Counted from the first letter of the stretch, positions 44,715-54,568 are shown. The stretch: 64,000 nucleotides of DNA from Shewanella maritima (GCF_004295345.1 NZ_CP036200.1:4341501-4405500), one strand, 5' to 3'. A program made the numbers and translations. The notes: generated from the sequence alone by a model not told the origin.

Positions 44715-45107
44715 TTAAGGCTTAAATATCACTTTTACGCTGCTATCTAAGTCTGCTTCGTCGATGTAACCAATTGCGTTAGCATCGCTAGCAACAGCGG
44801 CTTTCATTGCTGCTGCATCAGATACCGTTGCTGGTGGGTTACCTTTGCCGGTAAATACTTGTTTAGACCAGTAGGCTTTTAACTGAGCATCCGATTTTCC
44901 TGTTACCGCTCCATGAAACTCAGAGCGAGTAGCATTACCTTCATCTAGCTCATAAACCACATAGCTAGAACCTTTTCCTAGAAATGCTTTTTTAGCATCG
45001 CCTTTAGATATGTCAGTTGTCCCAGTGTTTCCAATAACCACAACACCAGCGTGAGCTGAGGCAATGCAAGTTAGACTAAGAGCAAGAGTCGAGAATAGTT
45101 TTTTCAT
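44715..45107 (-). CDS. 130-aa PstS-like periplasmic protein, copy B
   Basis: Signal peptide MKKLFSTLALSLTCIASAHA, then one lobe of a phosphate-binding-protein fold: VVVIGNTG, DISKGDAKKAFLGKGSS, NATRSEFHGAVTGKSDAQLK, YWSKQVFTGKG, NAIGYIDEADLD. Full PstS proteins are about 300 residues, so it is a mini single-lobe form (PBP_like_2 type). It follows a porin gene by 12 bp. Copy A (46784) is near-identical from DISKGD to YIDEAD but differs in signal peptide and C terminus. Phosphate or oxyanion capture is possible; not shown. Confidence 0.8.
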   Translation of the reverse strand: MKKLFSTLALSLTCIASAHAGVVVIGNTGTTDISKGDAKKAFLGKGSSYVVYELDEGNATRSEFHGAVTGKSDAQLKAYWSKQVFTGKGNPPATVSDAAAMKAAVASDANAIGYIDEADLDSSVKVIFKP

Positions 45108-45119
45108 CTTAGTTCTCCT

Positions 45120-46304
45120 TTAGAACACAGCATCGAGCTTAATTGTGTAAACCGTCGTGCTATCATATTTAAAGCTGTTGCTGGTGTAGTCATACTGTTT
45201 GTTATTTACTAAGCCGCCGTGAGTACCGTCAAAGTCGTGTGCGTAAGTAACATCAAACTTGATAGCAAGGTTATCCAGCGCATCCCAACGAATACCTGCG
45301 CTGTAGGTTGTTCTTTGTTCATCAAATCCATATCCTAAAGCCGGATTAATTGCAGCTCGTTCGTCATCATCTGTTGTTTTCAAAAATGCAGCTGTCACGT
45401 AAGGACTGAATTGATTAATGCGGTAGCCAAGTGTGATGTAGCCCGCGTCGTTATCAGATAAAACACCTTCGATCTTCATTTGCGTCACTTCAGACACCAT
45501 GAAGAAATTGCCATTGTCATATCCTAAACCTATGCCTTTAAAGGTGGCTTTTGAGTGGTCTATGTCAAACTGCCCTTGAGGTGTGCCGATGTAGCCATCA
45601 AAATCTGATTGTGCATACACACCGCGCACAGTCCAGGTCATATCGGTCCAAGTTGCATTAGCGCCGACAAAGTTTGTGAGATCGAGTTTTGCGATGCCAT
45701 TGTCTACATCAGATTGTCCGCCAAACCCTTGCAAGGATATTGTTGAATCTTCAAATTCGATGTCATAGCTGATGTCACCACCGGTATAGGTCGACAGCGG
45801 TACACCACCGTAAACCTCTTCTGGTGGGCGAGCGAATGGTTGAGCATAGCCAACATCTAAGTAGTCAGAATACATAAACAGTGGCCTACGTAGTTTACCC
45901 GCGCGAGCTTGAATTCCATTATCAAAGCGGTGTGATAGGTAAGCCCATTCAGCTTCAATGTCCCAGTTGTTTTCGCCGCGCATCATTAATTGCATTACAG
46001 CTTGGGTGTTATCGCTAATATCAAAGGTGCCTTGAAAGCCGAATTTAGATTCTTCTTCAAAGTTTGCTGCGGTTGTGGCGCCTGCGTAGCCAGCACTGTT
46101 GTTAGCGCTTACATAGCCAAGGCTAATAAAACCGTTGAAATGGAACTTATCTTTTAAACTATCATTTTGCTGCTTTTGTAGTGACGCAACTTGTTGCTCG
46201 AGTTTAGCAACCCTTTCATCATTGTTTGGCTGGTTAGCCTGCGCTGCAATTGGCAGCATGGCGATTGAAATCGCAACCGGTAGTGTTTTCAAAGTAAAGT
46301 ACAT
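45120..46304 (-). CDS. outer-membrane porin, copy B
   Basis: 394 residues: signal peptide (LPVAISIAMLPIAAQA), a short coiled coil (VAKLEQQVASLQKQQ) and a 16-strand-type barrel starting FHFNGFISLGYVS and ending VYTIKLDAVF. Conserved segments EAEWAYLSHRFDNGIQARAG and RPLFMYSDYLDVGYAQPFA are shared with copy A. GAGGAG precedes the ATG. Paired with a PstS-like gene 12 bp downstream, suggesting joint uptake of one anion or metabolite; OprO/OprP-type relation not proven. Confidence 0.85.
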   Translation of the reverse strand: MYFTLKTLPVAISIAMLPIAAQANQPNNDERVAKLEQQVASLQKQQNDSLKDKFHFNGFISLGYVSANNSAGYAGATTAANFEEESKFGFQGTFDISDNTQAVMQLMMRGENNWDIEAEWAYLSHRFDNGIQARAGKLRRPLFMYSDYLDVGYAQPFARPPEEVYGGVPLSTYTGGDISYDIEFEDSTISLQGFGGQSDVDNGIAKLDLTNFVGANATWTDMTWTVRGVYAQSDFDGYIGTPQGQFDIDHSKATFKGIGLGYDNGNFFMVSEVTQMKIEGVLSDNDAGYITLGYRINQFSPYVTAAFLKTTDDDERAAINPALGYGFDEQRTTYSAGIRWDALDNLAIKFDVTYAHDFDGTHGGLVNNKQYDYTSNSFKYDSTTVYTIKLDAVF

Positions 46305-46733
46305 CTAGATACTCCTCTCATTACTTTGTCGCCCTTTAGGCTGTTGTTTATTGTTTTTATGTCTCATTATTTAGTGCTTAGTGTTACTCAGTGAACAGCG
46401 CTACTCGGTGTGTACTGTCAACTGATATCCTCTTGCTAATCTGCAGCATTGGCATTGCTATTCTCATCTAATTGCAACCTCATCTAAGTTGCTATTTTTA
46501 CGAGCTATATTTTCCAAATTGCTTCGCCTTAGAGGATAAATTTTGATTTTAAAGTTGGTGTGTCCTCCTTACTCCAAACATTATTTGTGCTCTAAACATT
46601 AATGTGTATTTATGTGTGCTCAGCGGTATGTACACGTGTATTTGTTGGACAAATAAAAAAGCACTTTGGTGCTTGTGAGTTAATTAGCTATATAGTGCTT
46701 GGGATAGATTTATCGCAAGGCTAGTTTTAAGAA
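46305..46733. other. intergenic region between the two porin modules
   Basis: About 430 bp, AT-rich, with no frame. It has repeated GTGCTTAGTGTTACTCAGTG-like words around 46,370-46,420 and presumably the promoter of module B. Confidence 0.4.
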
Positions 46734-46759
46734 TAAGGGAGTGAGAAGTCACTCCCTTA
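46734..46759 (-). terminator. hairpin terminator after PstS-like copy A
   Basis: TAAGGGAGTGA and TCACTCCCTTA pair perfectly over 11 bp with a 4-nt loop; short T-rich tail on the minus strand. It separates module A from module B. Confidence 0.8.
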
Positions 46760-46783
46760 CTTAGTTAAAGACCTGCTTAAAAG

Positions 46784-47176
46784 CTAAGGTTTTAAGATTA
46801 TCTTCACGCTGCCGTCAACGTCGGCTTCGTCGATATAACCAATCGCGTTAGCGTCTGCAGCAACAGCGGCTTTCATCGCTGCGGCATCAGATACCGTTGC
46901 TGGTGGGTTGCCTTTGCCGGTAAATACTTGCTTAGACCAGTAGGCTTTTAACTGAGCATCAGACTTACCTGTTACGGCGCTATGAAACTCAGAGCGAGTG
47001 GCATTACCCTCATCTAGCTCATAAACCACGTAGCTAGAACCTTTTCCTAAAAATGCTTTTTTAGCATCACCCTTTGAAATGTCAGCTGCTCCTGGATTGC
47101 CAATAACAACCACAGCAGCATTGGCTGAAACCATGCCTGCTAGACTAAGGGCGACAATTGATAATAACTTTTTCAT
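46784..47176 (-). CDS. 130-aa PstS-like periplasmic protein, copy A
   Basis: Same build as copy B: signal peptide ending SANA, then VVVIGNPG, DISKGDAKKAFLGKG, YWSKQVFTGKGNPPATVSD, AIGYIDEADVD and KIILKP. The middle 75 or so residues match copy B with two differences, while signal peptide and ends differ, which points to gene conversion. It follows porin A by 11 bp and is closed by a terminator. Confidence 0.8.
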   Translation of the reverse strand: MKKLLSIVALSLAGMVSANAAVVVIGNPGAADISKGDAKKAFLGKGSSYVVYELDEGNATRSEFHSAVTGKSDAQLKAYWSKQVFTGKGNPPATVSDAAAMKAAVAADANAIGYIDEADVDGSVKIILKP

Positions 47177-47187
47177 CTTATTGCTCC

Positions 47188-48366
47188 TTAGAATACAGCG
47201 TCGACTTTAACGGTATAAAGCATTGAACTGTCGTGCATTTCTAATCCAGAAAGTGCGCGGTCAATATTACCGTCTAGGCCACCATGAGAGTCACCAAAAT
47301 CTGTTAGGTAAGTAACGTCGAATTTAAGTGCTACGTTATCAATGGCATCCCAACGAAGACCTGCACTGTATGCTTTACGCTCACGGTCAAAGGCGAATGC
47401 TAGAGGTGGTAGCATTGCACGCTCATCGTTATCAGTGGTTTTGTAGTAGGCCGCTGTCACGTAAGGTGTGAATGCATTAATACGGTAACCCAGGGTCAGA
47501 TAACCAGACTCGTTATCGGCCAGTGGGCCTTCGATTTCAACTTGGGTCCACTCAGCTACTGCAAGTAGGTTACCGTTGTCATAACTACCGCCCAGACCGA
47601 TGAATTTAGACGTGGTATCACTAACTGGAACCACATCGTCGCCTAGGTACAATACACCGTCAATTTTGGTTTGTCCGTATACGGCGCGAGCAGTCCAGGT
47701 TAAGTCAGTCCAAGAGATATTGGCACCTAAGATATTGTTTAGATCTACTTTGCGTAGGTCGTCTTCAACGTCAGATTGACCACCAAAACCTTGTAAGGTT
47801 AGTGTTGAGTCTTCAAATTCAACATCATAAGCAAGATCACCACCGGTGTAAGAAGAGAAAGGCACTGGGTCATACACTTCTTTTGGTGGGCGCGCGAATG
47901 GCTGCGCATAACCAACATCTAGGTAGTCCGAGTACATAAATAGCGGTACACGCAGCTTACCTGCACGGGCTTGAATGCCGCTATCAAAGCGGTGAGATAA
48001 ATAAGCCCACTCGGCTTCGATATCCCAGTCGTTGGCACCACGGGTCATTAACTGCATCACAGCTTGTGTTTGATCTGAGATTTTAAAGGTACCTTGAAAA
48101 CCTAGCTTGCTGTCTTCAGTAAAGTCAGCACCCGTTGATGAATTATTGTAGCCAGCATCATTGTCTGATGTGGTGTAAGCAACACTGATAAAGCCGTTAA
48201 AACTGAACTTGTCAGCTAGGCTTTCGCGTTGCTGCTTTTGTAGAGATTTAACTTGCTGCTCCAGTTGAGCGATTTTTTTATCAGTTGCGTCATCTGCAAT
48301 AGCACTAGCAGGCAGCAGGGCAACTGAAACCGCTAAAGGAAGCGCTTTCATAGCGAAGTTGTTCAT
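47188..48366 (-). CDS. outer-membrane porin, copy A
   Basis: 392 residues from the ATG ending at 48366 (GAGGATAGAC ribosome site); upstream in-frame ATGs have none. Signal peptide (LPLAVSVALLPASAIA), coiled coil (KIAQLEQQVKSLQKQQ), then a barrel (FSFNGFISVAYTT to VYTVKLDAVF is abbreviated here). About 60% alike to copy B by eye, so the porins have diverged much more than their small partners. The upstream neighbour, 89 bp away in the same direction, is a chemoreceptor. Confidence 0.85.
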   Translation of the reverse strand: MNNFAMKALPLAVSVALLPASAIADDATDKKIAQLEQQVKSLQKQQRESLADKFSFNGFISVAYTTSDNDAGYNNSSTGADFTEDSKLGFQGTFKISDQTQAVMQLMTRGANDWDIEAEWAYLSHRFDSGIQARAGKLRVPLFMYSDYLDVGYAQPFARPPKEVYDPVPFSSYTGGDLAYDVEFEDSTLTLQGFGGQSDVEDDLRKVDLNNILGANISWTDLTWTARAVYGQTKIDGVLYLGDDVVPVSDTTSKFIGLGGSYDNGNLLAVAEWTQVEIEGPLADNESGYLTLGYRINAFTPYVTAAYYKTTDNDERAMLPPLAFAFDRERKAYSAGLRWDAIDNVALKFDVTYLTDFGDSHGGLDGNIDRALSGLEMHDSSMLYTVKVDAVF

Positions 48367-48455
48367 GTCTATCCTCGTCATCATCATAGTTCGCCTTTTA
48401 GGCGTTTATTTTTGCTGGCTCTTACTCGGTAAGCACCAGCAAATATTTTTTAAAA

Positions 48456-50072
48456 TCAGACCTTAAACTGGTCTGTTATTAATTGTAGACGCTCACTGAC
48501 ACTTTGGATGTCATAGCTGATTGACCCCATTTCGTCAGTGGTCGATTTGACTTTAGTTGCATTGCTTTCAATCTCAGCAACGTACTGTTCAATTAGTTTA
48601 GATGTGGTGTGCTGTTCTTCAGTGGCTGCAGCAATTTGCTCGTTAACCACGGTAATTGCGCTAACTTTGTCGGTGATGCTAGTCAGTGCATCGCCAGCAC
48701 GCGAGGTGGTTTTAACCCCTTCATCAGCGGTTTCAATACCGCGCTGCATAGCGTCAACAGCTTGCTTAGAGGTCGTTTGTAGCTCTTGCAGTACCTGTTG
48801 AATTTCTGTCGTCGATGCTTGAGTTCGGGAGGCGAGGGTACGTACTTCGTCGGCAACTACCGCGAAGCCCCGACCTTGTTCACCCGCACGAGCCGCTTCA
48901 ATTGCTGCGTTTAATGCCAGTAAGTTAGTTTGGTCAGCAATGCCGCGAATAGTATCTAAAATGTCATTTACGTTACTGGTAAAGGCTTCAAGTTGATTCA
49001 CAACCACTGCGGTAGTTTGTACTTCTTCAGCCAATTTGTTGATGGTAGTAACAGCATCAGAAACAACGATTTGGCCTTGCTGAGATTCTTGACTCGCATT
49101 TTCTGCTTCAGCTGCCGCATTGGCTGCATACTCAGAAATTTGACTCACGCTGACAAACATTTCACGCATAGCTTGCGATATTTGCTCAATTGCTGCGTTT
49201 TGTTCTTCTACTGTTTGTTCACTGTTTTGCGAGCTGTGAAGCAGAGTATTCGAAACAGTACTTAAGCTGTCAGTGGTTTGTTTAGTATCAGCAATTGAGT
49301 CCTGTAGTTTAGACACGAACTGGTTAAACCAATGCACAAGTGGCTTGATTTCGTCTTTACCGTCATAGTCGATGCGAGCGCGCAGGTCGCCTTCACCTTC
49401 TGAGATGTTACGCAGTGAATCGGTAACATTGTTGATGGTGCCGATAATTGAGCGGCTCACAATAACGCCTAAGGCAATCATCACTAGGGCTGTGATAACA
49501 CTAATAACAACGAAAAAGCTGTTGGCGTCGCTAGATGCTGCTTTAGTTGCTTCAATGCTATGCTCAAACTGCACGGCAAATTCATCTTTCATGGTCGAGA
49601 ACTGACTGACCAGTGATTGATAACGATCAGCGTTAGCTGCAGCCTGATTTTTGATTTTATTGAAATCAACGTCGTCCTTTAAAAACTCCGCAACTAATTG
49701 ATTTGCATTGACGTGATAGGTTTGTAAATCGCTTTTTAATCGCTCTGTCTGCTGTCTTTGTTGTGGGAACAAGCTGCTAAGAGACGATAAGTTATCCGAG
49801 ATCTGGCCAACCATTTGTGCTGCGGTATCTAGTGATTCTTCTTCACCAGTGGTTACAGCAGATTGGATGAGTTGGTCTAGTTGAAGTAACAAGCCATCGT
49901 TAATAGTAGATAAGTTCAGCGCAGGGTAGAGTTTGTACTGAATAAGATCTAGACGCTCTTCGTTACTATTACTGGTTGATTTATTAATAACGGCAGCAAT
50001 AACGAACGAAATAATTGCGGCAACTGTTAACAGTGCAACGCGATGCCTAATTTTAAGGTTTGTAAGCTTCAT
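48456..50072 (-). CDS. methyl-accepting chemotaxis protein
   Basis: 538 residues. TM1 near residues 12-28, a helical four-helix-bundle periplasmic sensor domain (about 30-185), TM2 ([18 protein letters not shown]), HAMP ([17 protein letters not shown]), and the signalling tip [21 protein letters not shown], then [15 protein letters not shown]. Transmits ligand sensing to CheW/CheA. A sigma-28 promoter lies upstream, and two porin/PstS-like modules follow in the same direction, so it may sense the solute that they bind. Confidence 0.95.
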   Translation of the reverse strand: MKLTNLKIRHRVALLTVAAIISFVIAAVINKSTSNSNEERLDLIQYKLYPALNLSTINDGLLLQLDQLIQSAVTTGEEESLDTAAQMVGQISDNLSSLSSLFPQQRQQTERLKSDLQTYHVNANQLVAEFLKDDVDFNKIKNQAAANADRYQSLVSQFSTMKDEFAVQFEHSIEATKAASSDANSFFVVISVITALVMIALGVIVSRSIIGTINNVTDSLRNISEGEGDLRARIDYDGKDEIKPLVHWFNQFVSKLQDSIADTKQTTDSLSTVSNTLLHSSQNSEQTVEEQNAAIEQISQAMREMFVSVSQISEYAANAAAEAENASQESQQGQIVVSDAVTTINKLAEEVQTTAVVVNQLEAFTSNVNDILDTIRGIADQTNLLALNAAIEAARAGEQGRGFAVVADEVRTLASRTQASTTEIQQVLQELQTTSKQAVDAMQRGIETADEGVKTTSRAGDALTSITDKVSAITVVNEQIAAATEEQHTTSKLIEQYVAEIESNATKVKSTTDEMGSISYDIQSVSERLQLITDQFKV

Positions 50073-50143
50073 AAATGGCCTGCAAGAAGTTTTGTTGTTT
50101 GAGTTTTATTCGTTTTATTTGGTTATTTAAACGCTCATGTTAT

Positions 50144-50170
50144 GTATCGGCATTCTCTGATGTAAGTTTA
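50144..50170 (-). promoter_or_regulatory. sigma-28 (FliA) promoter of the chemoreceptor
   Basis: On the minus strand TAAA-N15-GCCGATAC, against the FliA consensus TAAA-N15-GCCGATAA: 11 of 12 defined bases and exact spacing. It ends about 70 bp before the chemoreceptor ATG. Confidence 0.85.
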
Positions 50171-50993
50171 GTGTAAAAGTTGTATTAACACCGAAACAGA
50201 GTACGGCAAATTTACCACCAAGATTGCATCCGATAACTGCAACTATTCCTTGTCTGCTCATCACTGAACCCCCTTGTTTTACTTCTAAATTATGGCTGAG
50301 GTAAAGCGATTTCTTAAATTATATACCGTACACAAAAAGATAACGTGATTTATTTCATTTGTTGTAAAAGTTAACTATTTTGTGGCGCTGTTGTTTGGCT
50401 GTAAAACGCCCATTTTATAAGGGTTGTAGTACGGTTTTAGTTTGCTGATATTTTTGTGTTTTTATGCTTTTTTATATTTAATTGGTTGATATTTAACCTG
50501 TTAATCATGGGGAAAGATAATCGTTATCATTTAATTGCAAGGTGGGGGTAACGTTTGATGTTAAATGAGAGTAAAAGCTCTAATTTTAAATGTTATGGAT
50601 TGTTAGGTGATATTTTAGGTGTGGATTGTCTTTGGTGTTGCGTTATTTCAGTGGCACTAAGTCAGGCTTTATTGGTTATCTGATTAGCGATTTGATTGCC
50701 AATCAGTCAAACTTTTACCGTATTTCGTATCGGTAGGCTGGTTTGTATTTGGTTAAATATGTAAATTGCCTTGGATTGGGTTAACAGTGTTTGGAAAGGC
50801 GCAAATAAAATAAGTTGCGCTAAGGGCGACCTTGTATACATGGCACTATTTGTTAGTTCAGTAATACAGTTTGACAGCGGCGTTAGTGTGGATATGGTCA
50901 CCGGCATAACATGTTCAGTGACAGACTTTGCTTTCGAAATAAAGCGCGCTTGAAACCAACAAAAAGCCTCAAGCGCATGCAGAGAGTATGAGG
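50171..50993. other. long intergenic region, no gene
   Basis: Over 800 bp, AT-rich with many T runs (50,320-50,620). Short frames exist on both strands but none has a ribosome site or protein-like composition. It could hide a small RNA or a vanished gene; nothing specific is visible. Confidence 0.4.
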
Positions 50994-52742
50994 TTAGTAA
51001 CCTAAGGTTTGTGCGCCAGCTCTTCGAGGATCTGAAGCGCCAAACTTTCCATCTTCAGTGACGACAATCGATTGAGTGCTGCCAATTGAGTTACCAACCT
51101 TAACTTCATGCCCCTTAGACTCAAGCAGTTTAATGGTGTCTTGGTTCAATGAGCGTTCAACACGAAGATAATCAGGCAGCCATTGATGGTGAACCCTTGG
51201 CGCAGCCGTAGCTTCGGCAATATTTAGTCCATGATCGATAACGTTCATAATGATCTGTAAGGTAATATTGATAATGCGTGAACCGCCTGGGCTACCGGTA
51301 ATGATATAAGGCTTACCGTCTTTCATTACGATAGTTGGGCTCATTGAGCTTAGCGGGCGCTTGTTACCTGCAACGGCATTGGCTTCACCGCCAATGAGTC
51401 CATAGCCGTTGGGTGTACCAGGCTTAGCTGAAAAGTCATCCATTTCGTTATTAAGTAAAATACCAGTGCCCGCTGCCACTAATCCTGAACCATAACTAAA
51501 GTTCAGCGTGTAAGTGTTAGATACTGCGTTGCCCCACTTATCGACTACTGAATAGTGGGTGGTTTGGTTGCTTTCATACGGCGCAAGTTTGCCAGGTTTA
51601 ATTTCTGCGCTTGGCGTGGTTTTATTAATGGTAAATTTGTCGGCTAATGATTTAGCGTAGCTTTTATTGGTGAGTTCAGAAACTGGTACTTTTACAAAAT
51701 CTGGATCACCCAAAAACTCTGAACGGTCGGCATAGGCGTACTTCATTGATTCTGTCATCAAATGCAAGGTGTCAGCTGTGTTATGGCCAAGCTTATCGAT
51801 AGGGAATTGCTCAAGCATATTGAGCATTTGAATAATGTGCGTTCCACCAGATGATGGTGGTGGCATTGAAACCACTTTATAGCCACGATATTCGCCAGAT
51901 ACCGGCTCACGCTCGACTACGCTGTAGTTTTTCATATCTTGTAAGGTCATTATACCGCCAGCTTGCTGCACCGCGGCAACAATCTTTTCGGCTGTTTCGC
52001 CTTGGTAAAAACCTTTGTTGCCGTGCTTAGCGATTAAGCTTAATGAGTGCGCCAGATCTGGCTGTTTTAGCACGTCACCAATATCAAAGTTACTGCCATC
52101 TGGACGATAAAAAATTGCCTTGGAGCTTGGCCACTGACTAATACGACGCTTAAGCCCTGCAAGAGATGTTGCTAGATCTGAGGTCACGCTGATGCCGTTT
52201 TTAGCCAAGCTAATTGCTGGCGCTATGACTTGTTCGAGCTCCATGGTGCCGTATTTCTCTAACGCTAAAGACATGCCCATCACTGTACCTGGTACGCCAA
52301 TGGCTAAGCCGTGCTCACGACTAAGTTTTTTATCTGCATCGCCTTGTTCATTTAGAAACATATCGCGATGGGCTTTGTTGGGCGCAACTTCACGGTAATC
52401 GATGGCGACGGTTTTGTTCTCCTTCGCTAAATGCACCAACATAAAGCCGCCACCGCCTAGGTTGCCTGCTCGCGGCAAAGTCACAGCGAGGGCATAACCA
52501 ACTGCAACGGCTGCATCTACTGCATTGCCGCCTTGTTTTAAAATGTCGACGCCAATTTGGGTGGCTAGCGCTTCTTGAGACGACACCATACCGTGTTTGG
52601 CGTAAATGGGTTGCGCGGTGGCTTTAGAGCTATAAATAGATGCTTCGCGGGCTTGACTGGTTTGTGGCAGTACAGCTGAGCCAATTGAAAAGCTAATGAC
52701 GGCTGCTGATAAGCACAGCGAGATTTTCGAAAAGTTGGGCAC
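50994..52742 (-). CDS. ggt: gamma-glutamyltransferase
   Basis: 582 residues with a signal peptide (LSAAVISFSIGSAVL). The autocleavage/nucleophile Thr is in NQTTHYSVVDKWGNAVS; other marks are GGGGFMLVHL, VAPNKAHRDMF, GMGMSLALEKYGT-type region and GSPGGSRIINITLQ. It transfers the gamma-glutamyl group of glutathione and related compounds in the periplasm and matures into large and small subunits. Single gene; the neighbour upstream is divergent. Confidence 0.95.
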   Translation of the reverse strand: MPNFSKISLCLSAAVISFSIGSAVLPQTSQAREASIYSSKATAQPIYAKHGMVSSQEALATQIGVDILKQGGNAVDAAVAVGYALAVTLPRAGNLGGGGFMLVHLAKENKTVAIDYREVAPNKAHRDMFLNEQGDADKKLSREHGLAIGVPGTVMGMSLALEKYGTMELEQVIAPAISLAKNGISVTSDLATSLAGLKRRISQWPSSKAIFYRPDGSNFDIGDVLKQPDLAHSLSLIAKHGNKGFYQGETAEKIVAAVQQAGGIMTLQDMKNYSVVEREPVSGEYRGYKVVSMPPPSSGGTHIIQMLNMLEQFPIDKLGHNTADTLHLMTESMKYAYADRSEFLGDPDFVKVPVSELTNKSYAKSLADKFTINKTTPSAEIKPGKLAPYESNQTTHYSVVDKWGNAVSNTYTLNFSYGSGLVAAGTGILLNNEMDDFSAKPGTPNGYGLIGGEANAVAGNKRPLSSMSPTIVMKDGKPYIITGSPGGSRIINITLQIIMNVIDHGLNIAEATAAPRVHHQWLPDYLRVERSLNQDTIKLLESKGHEVKVGNSIGSTQSIVVTEDGKFGASDPRRAGAQTLGY

Positions 52743-52993
52743 GGGTGTTCCTAATTGTCTTCCTTAATACCAAAACAATGTGCCATAGGCTTAATTAAAT
52801 TGGTATCGTGTTGTTTAAAAAACTATTTACCGATAGTTTTATCTCGACTAGCCCGCTTAGTGATGGTCGGTAAAAAATGAGCCACTTAATATGATCTAAT
52901 AAGCATGAGTCGTTAAAAATGAGCTAATGGAAAAGCTAAGCTTTTAGCATGAAGCACAGTAAATAGCATGACGCAGAGTAATCAGACCGTACC

Positions 52994-54349
52994 ATGACAC
53001 AAAGTAATCAAACTCAAGATGACACAGAGACAAAGCAGCCTAATAATGCTGAATTTAATAGCCTATTTTCCAAGCAGCTAGAGATACATCACTTCGCCTC
53101 GATTGCTGAAATTGGCCAGGTTAATTGGGATGCTCTAATGGCGAGTGATAACCCGTTTTGTTGCTACGCTTATTTGCATGCTTTAGAGGCCAGTGGCTGT
53201 GTGTCTGAGCGCTCGGGTTGGCAAGTGTTTCATCTAGGGATAAAACAAACTGAGAGCGATACCTTAATTGCGGTTATGCCGCTTTATATAAAGCAGCACT
53301 CTTGGGGCGAGTATGTATTTGATTGGGCATGGGCTGAGGCATATGAGCGGCACGAGGTTGAGTATTACCCAAAGCTTGTAAGCTCAATTCCGTTTACGCC
53401 AGCAACAGGCCCGAGGTTAGCTATATCTCAAGCATTGACTGAGCAGCAGATCTTAATGCTTCGCGCTAAAGTCGCTGAACATTTGCAGCAGCTGTGCAGT
53501 GAGCATTTTTCTTCCTGGCATCAGTTATTTGTGCCTAAAACTGATATTGGCAGTTTACAAAAGGGCATGTTTGCACGCTTAGGTACGCAATTTCATTGGC
53601 ATAACCGTGGACTGGACAATGCTGATAGTATTCAAAAACAAAGCTTGAGCAATAGTGGTGAAAGCTCGCTAAAGGCAAATAGCTTAGCCTATTCGGATTT
53701 TAGTGATTTCACCCAAACCATGACATCGCGCAAGCGCAAAATGATTAATAAAGAAAGGCAAAAGGTTGTTGACGCAGGAATTCAATTTGAGTTTATCTCA
53801 GGCGAGCAGGTAACCGAGCAACAGTGGCAAACCTTTTACCTTTGTTATCAGCAAACCTATTTAAAGCGCTCAGGTCATCAAGGCTATCTAAACTTGGCGT
53901 TTTTCATAGAGCTTGGAAAGACCATGTCCAAGCAAATTCAGTTATTGGTAGCGACAGACAACACAGACAACACAGACAACACAGACAACACAGACAACAC
54001 AGACAACACAGGCAATACCGTTGCGATGGCGTTGTATTTTACTTCTGCAACTCATCTATACGGTCGTTATTGGGGCGCACTAGTAGAAGTTGACGGGCTG
54101 CATTTTGAAGCCTGTTATTATCAAGGCATAGAGTATGCGATAAAGAATCAATTGGCGGTGTTTGAGGCTGGCGCCCAAGGAGAGCACAAGGTGGCGCGAG
54201 GTTTTGTGCCTGTGGCAACTCACTCATTGCATCATGTGGCGCACTCAGGTTTTGCTAACGCGATTGAAGATTATTGCCTGCAAGAGGCGGGTCATATGAA
54301 AATTTATATGGCAGAGCTAGCTAAGCAATTACCATTTAAAACCAATTAG
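52994..54349 (+). CDS. GNAT/FemAB-like protein (DUF482 family) with a DNT repeat
   Basis: 451 residues. Recognisable FemAB-like (PF04339) segments: NPFCCYAYLHALEASGCVSERSGW (shortened), AVMPLYIKQHSWGEYVFDW, SRKRKMINKERQKV and HLYGRYWGALVEVDGLHFEACYYQGIEYAI. Members are thought to be peptidyl or aminoacyl-type acyltransferases; substrate unknown. The loop before VAMALYF contains six Asp-Asn-Thr units from a 9-bp microsatellite. The N-terminal 25 residues are polar and probably disordered. It is divergent from ggt. Confidence 0.85.
   Translation: MTQSNQTQDDTETKQPNNAEFNSLFSKQLEIHHFASIAEIGQVNWDALMASDNPFCCYAYLHALEASGCVSERSGWQVFHLGIKQTESDTLIAVMPLYIKQHSWGEYVFDWAWAEAYERHEVEYYPKLVSSIPFTPATGPRLAISQALTEQQILMLRAKVAEHLQQLCSEHFSSWHQLFVPKTDIGSLQKGMFARLGTQFHWHNRGLDNADSIQKQSLSNSGESSLKANSLAYSDFSDFTQTMTSRKRKMINKERQKVVDAGIQFEFISGEQVTEQQWQTFYLCYQQTYLKRSGHQGYLNLAFFIELGKTMSKQIQLLVATDNTDNTDNTDNTDNTDNTGNTVAMALYFTSATHLYGRYWGALVEVDGLHFEACYYQGIEYAIKNQLAVFEAGAQGEHKVARGFVPVATHSLHHVAHSGFANAIEDYCLQEAGHMKIYMAELAKQLPFKTN
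53957..54010 (+). repeat. 9-bp coding microsatellite, six units
   Basis: GACAACACA repeated six times without error, coding Asp-Asn-Thr. Slippage would change length by three residues and keep the frame. Confidence 0.95.
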
Positions 54350-54373
54350 CCAGACTTTTGAGTCTGGCTAATT
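54344..54373 (+). terminator. hairpin overlapping the stop of the FemAB-like gene
   Basis: AATTAGCCAGACT and AGTCTGGCTAATT, a perfect 13-bp stem with a 4-nt loop; the TAG stop codon sits in its first arm. The T tail is short, so it may stop convergent transcripts too. Confidence 0.7.
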
Positions 54374-54397
54374 TGGACGCAGAGTATTGACTCAAAG

Positions 54398-54568
54398 TTA
54401 TAGAGAAAGCCCCATTCCTGCTTCTACTGCTAAAGTAATGGCAGTGATAGCCACTGCAGTAACAAAGCACACTTTAATCATTGAGTTAAAGGTACCCATA
54501 AAATAATTCACTTGTTTACGCATGACGCGTTTGCGCGTGTTATGGCGCATTGCTTTCGTTGCCATCAT
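54398..54568 (-). CDS. 56-aa single-pass membrane protein, function unknown
   Basis: Two adjacent ATGs with AAGGAATA just upstream. The product begins MMATKAMRHNTRKRVMRKQV (very basic), then NYFMGTFNSMIKVCFVTAVA and a hydrophobic helix (ITAITLAVEAGMGLSL). Positive-inside N terminus and one TM. Good ribosome site and coding composition support it; no family recognised. Confidence 0.65.
   Translation of the reverse strand: MMATKAMRHNTRKRVMRKQVNYFMGTFNSMIKVCFVTAVAITAITLAVEAGMGLSL

Noticed and set aside
50707..50953. Two 60-66 codon frames on opposite strands in the gap before ggt
   Set aside because: No ribosome sites, mutual overlap, non-protein-like sequence.
53957..54010. CRISPR-like short repeats
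   Set aside because: Units are contiguous 9-mers with no spacers and lie in a coding frame.
53824..54093. Gln/His/Arg-rich frame in the FemAB-like gene
   Set aside because: Its repeats come from the 9-bp microsatellite read out of phase.
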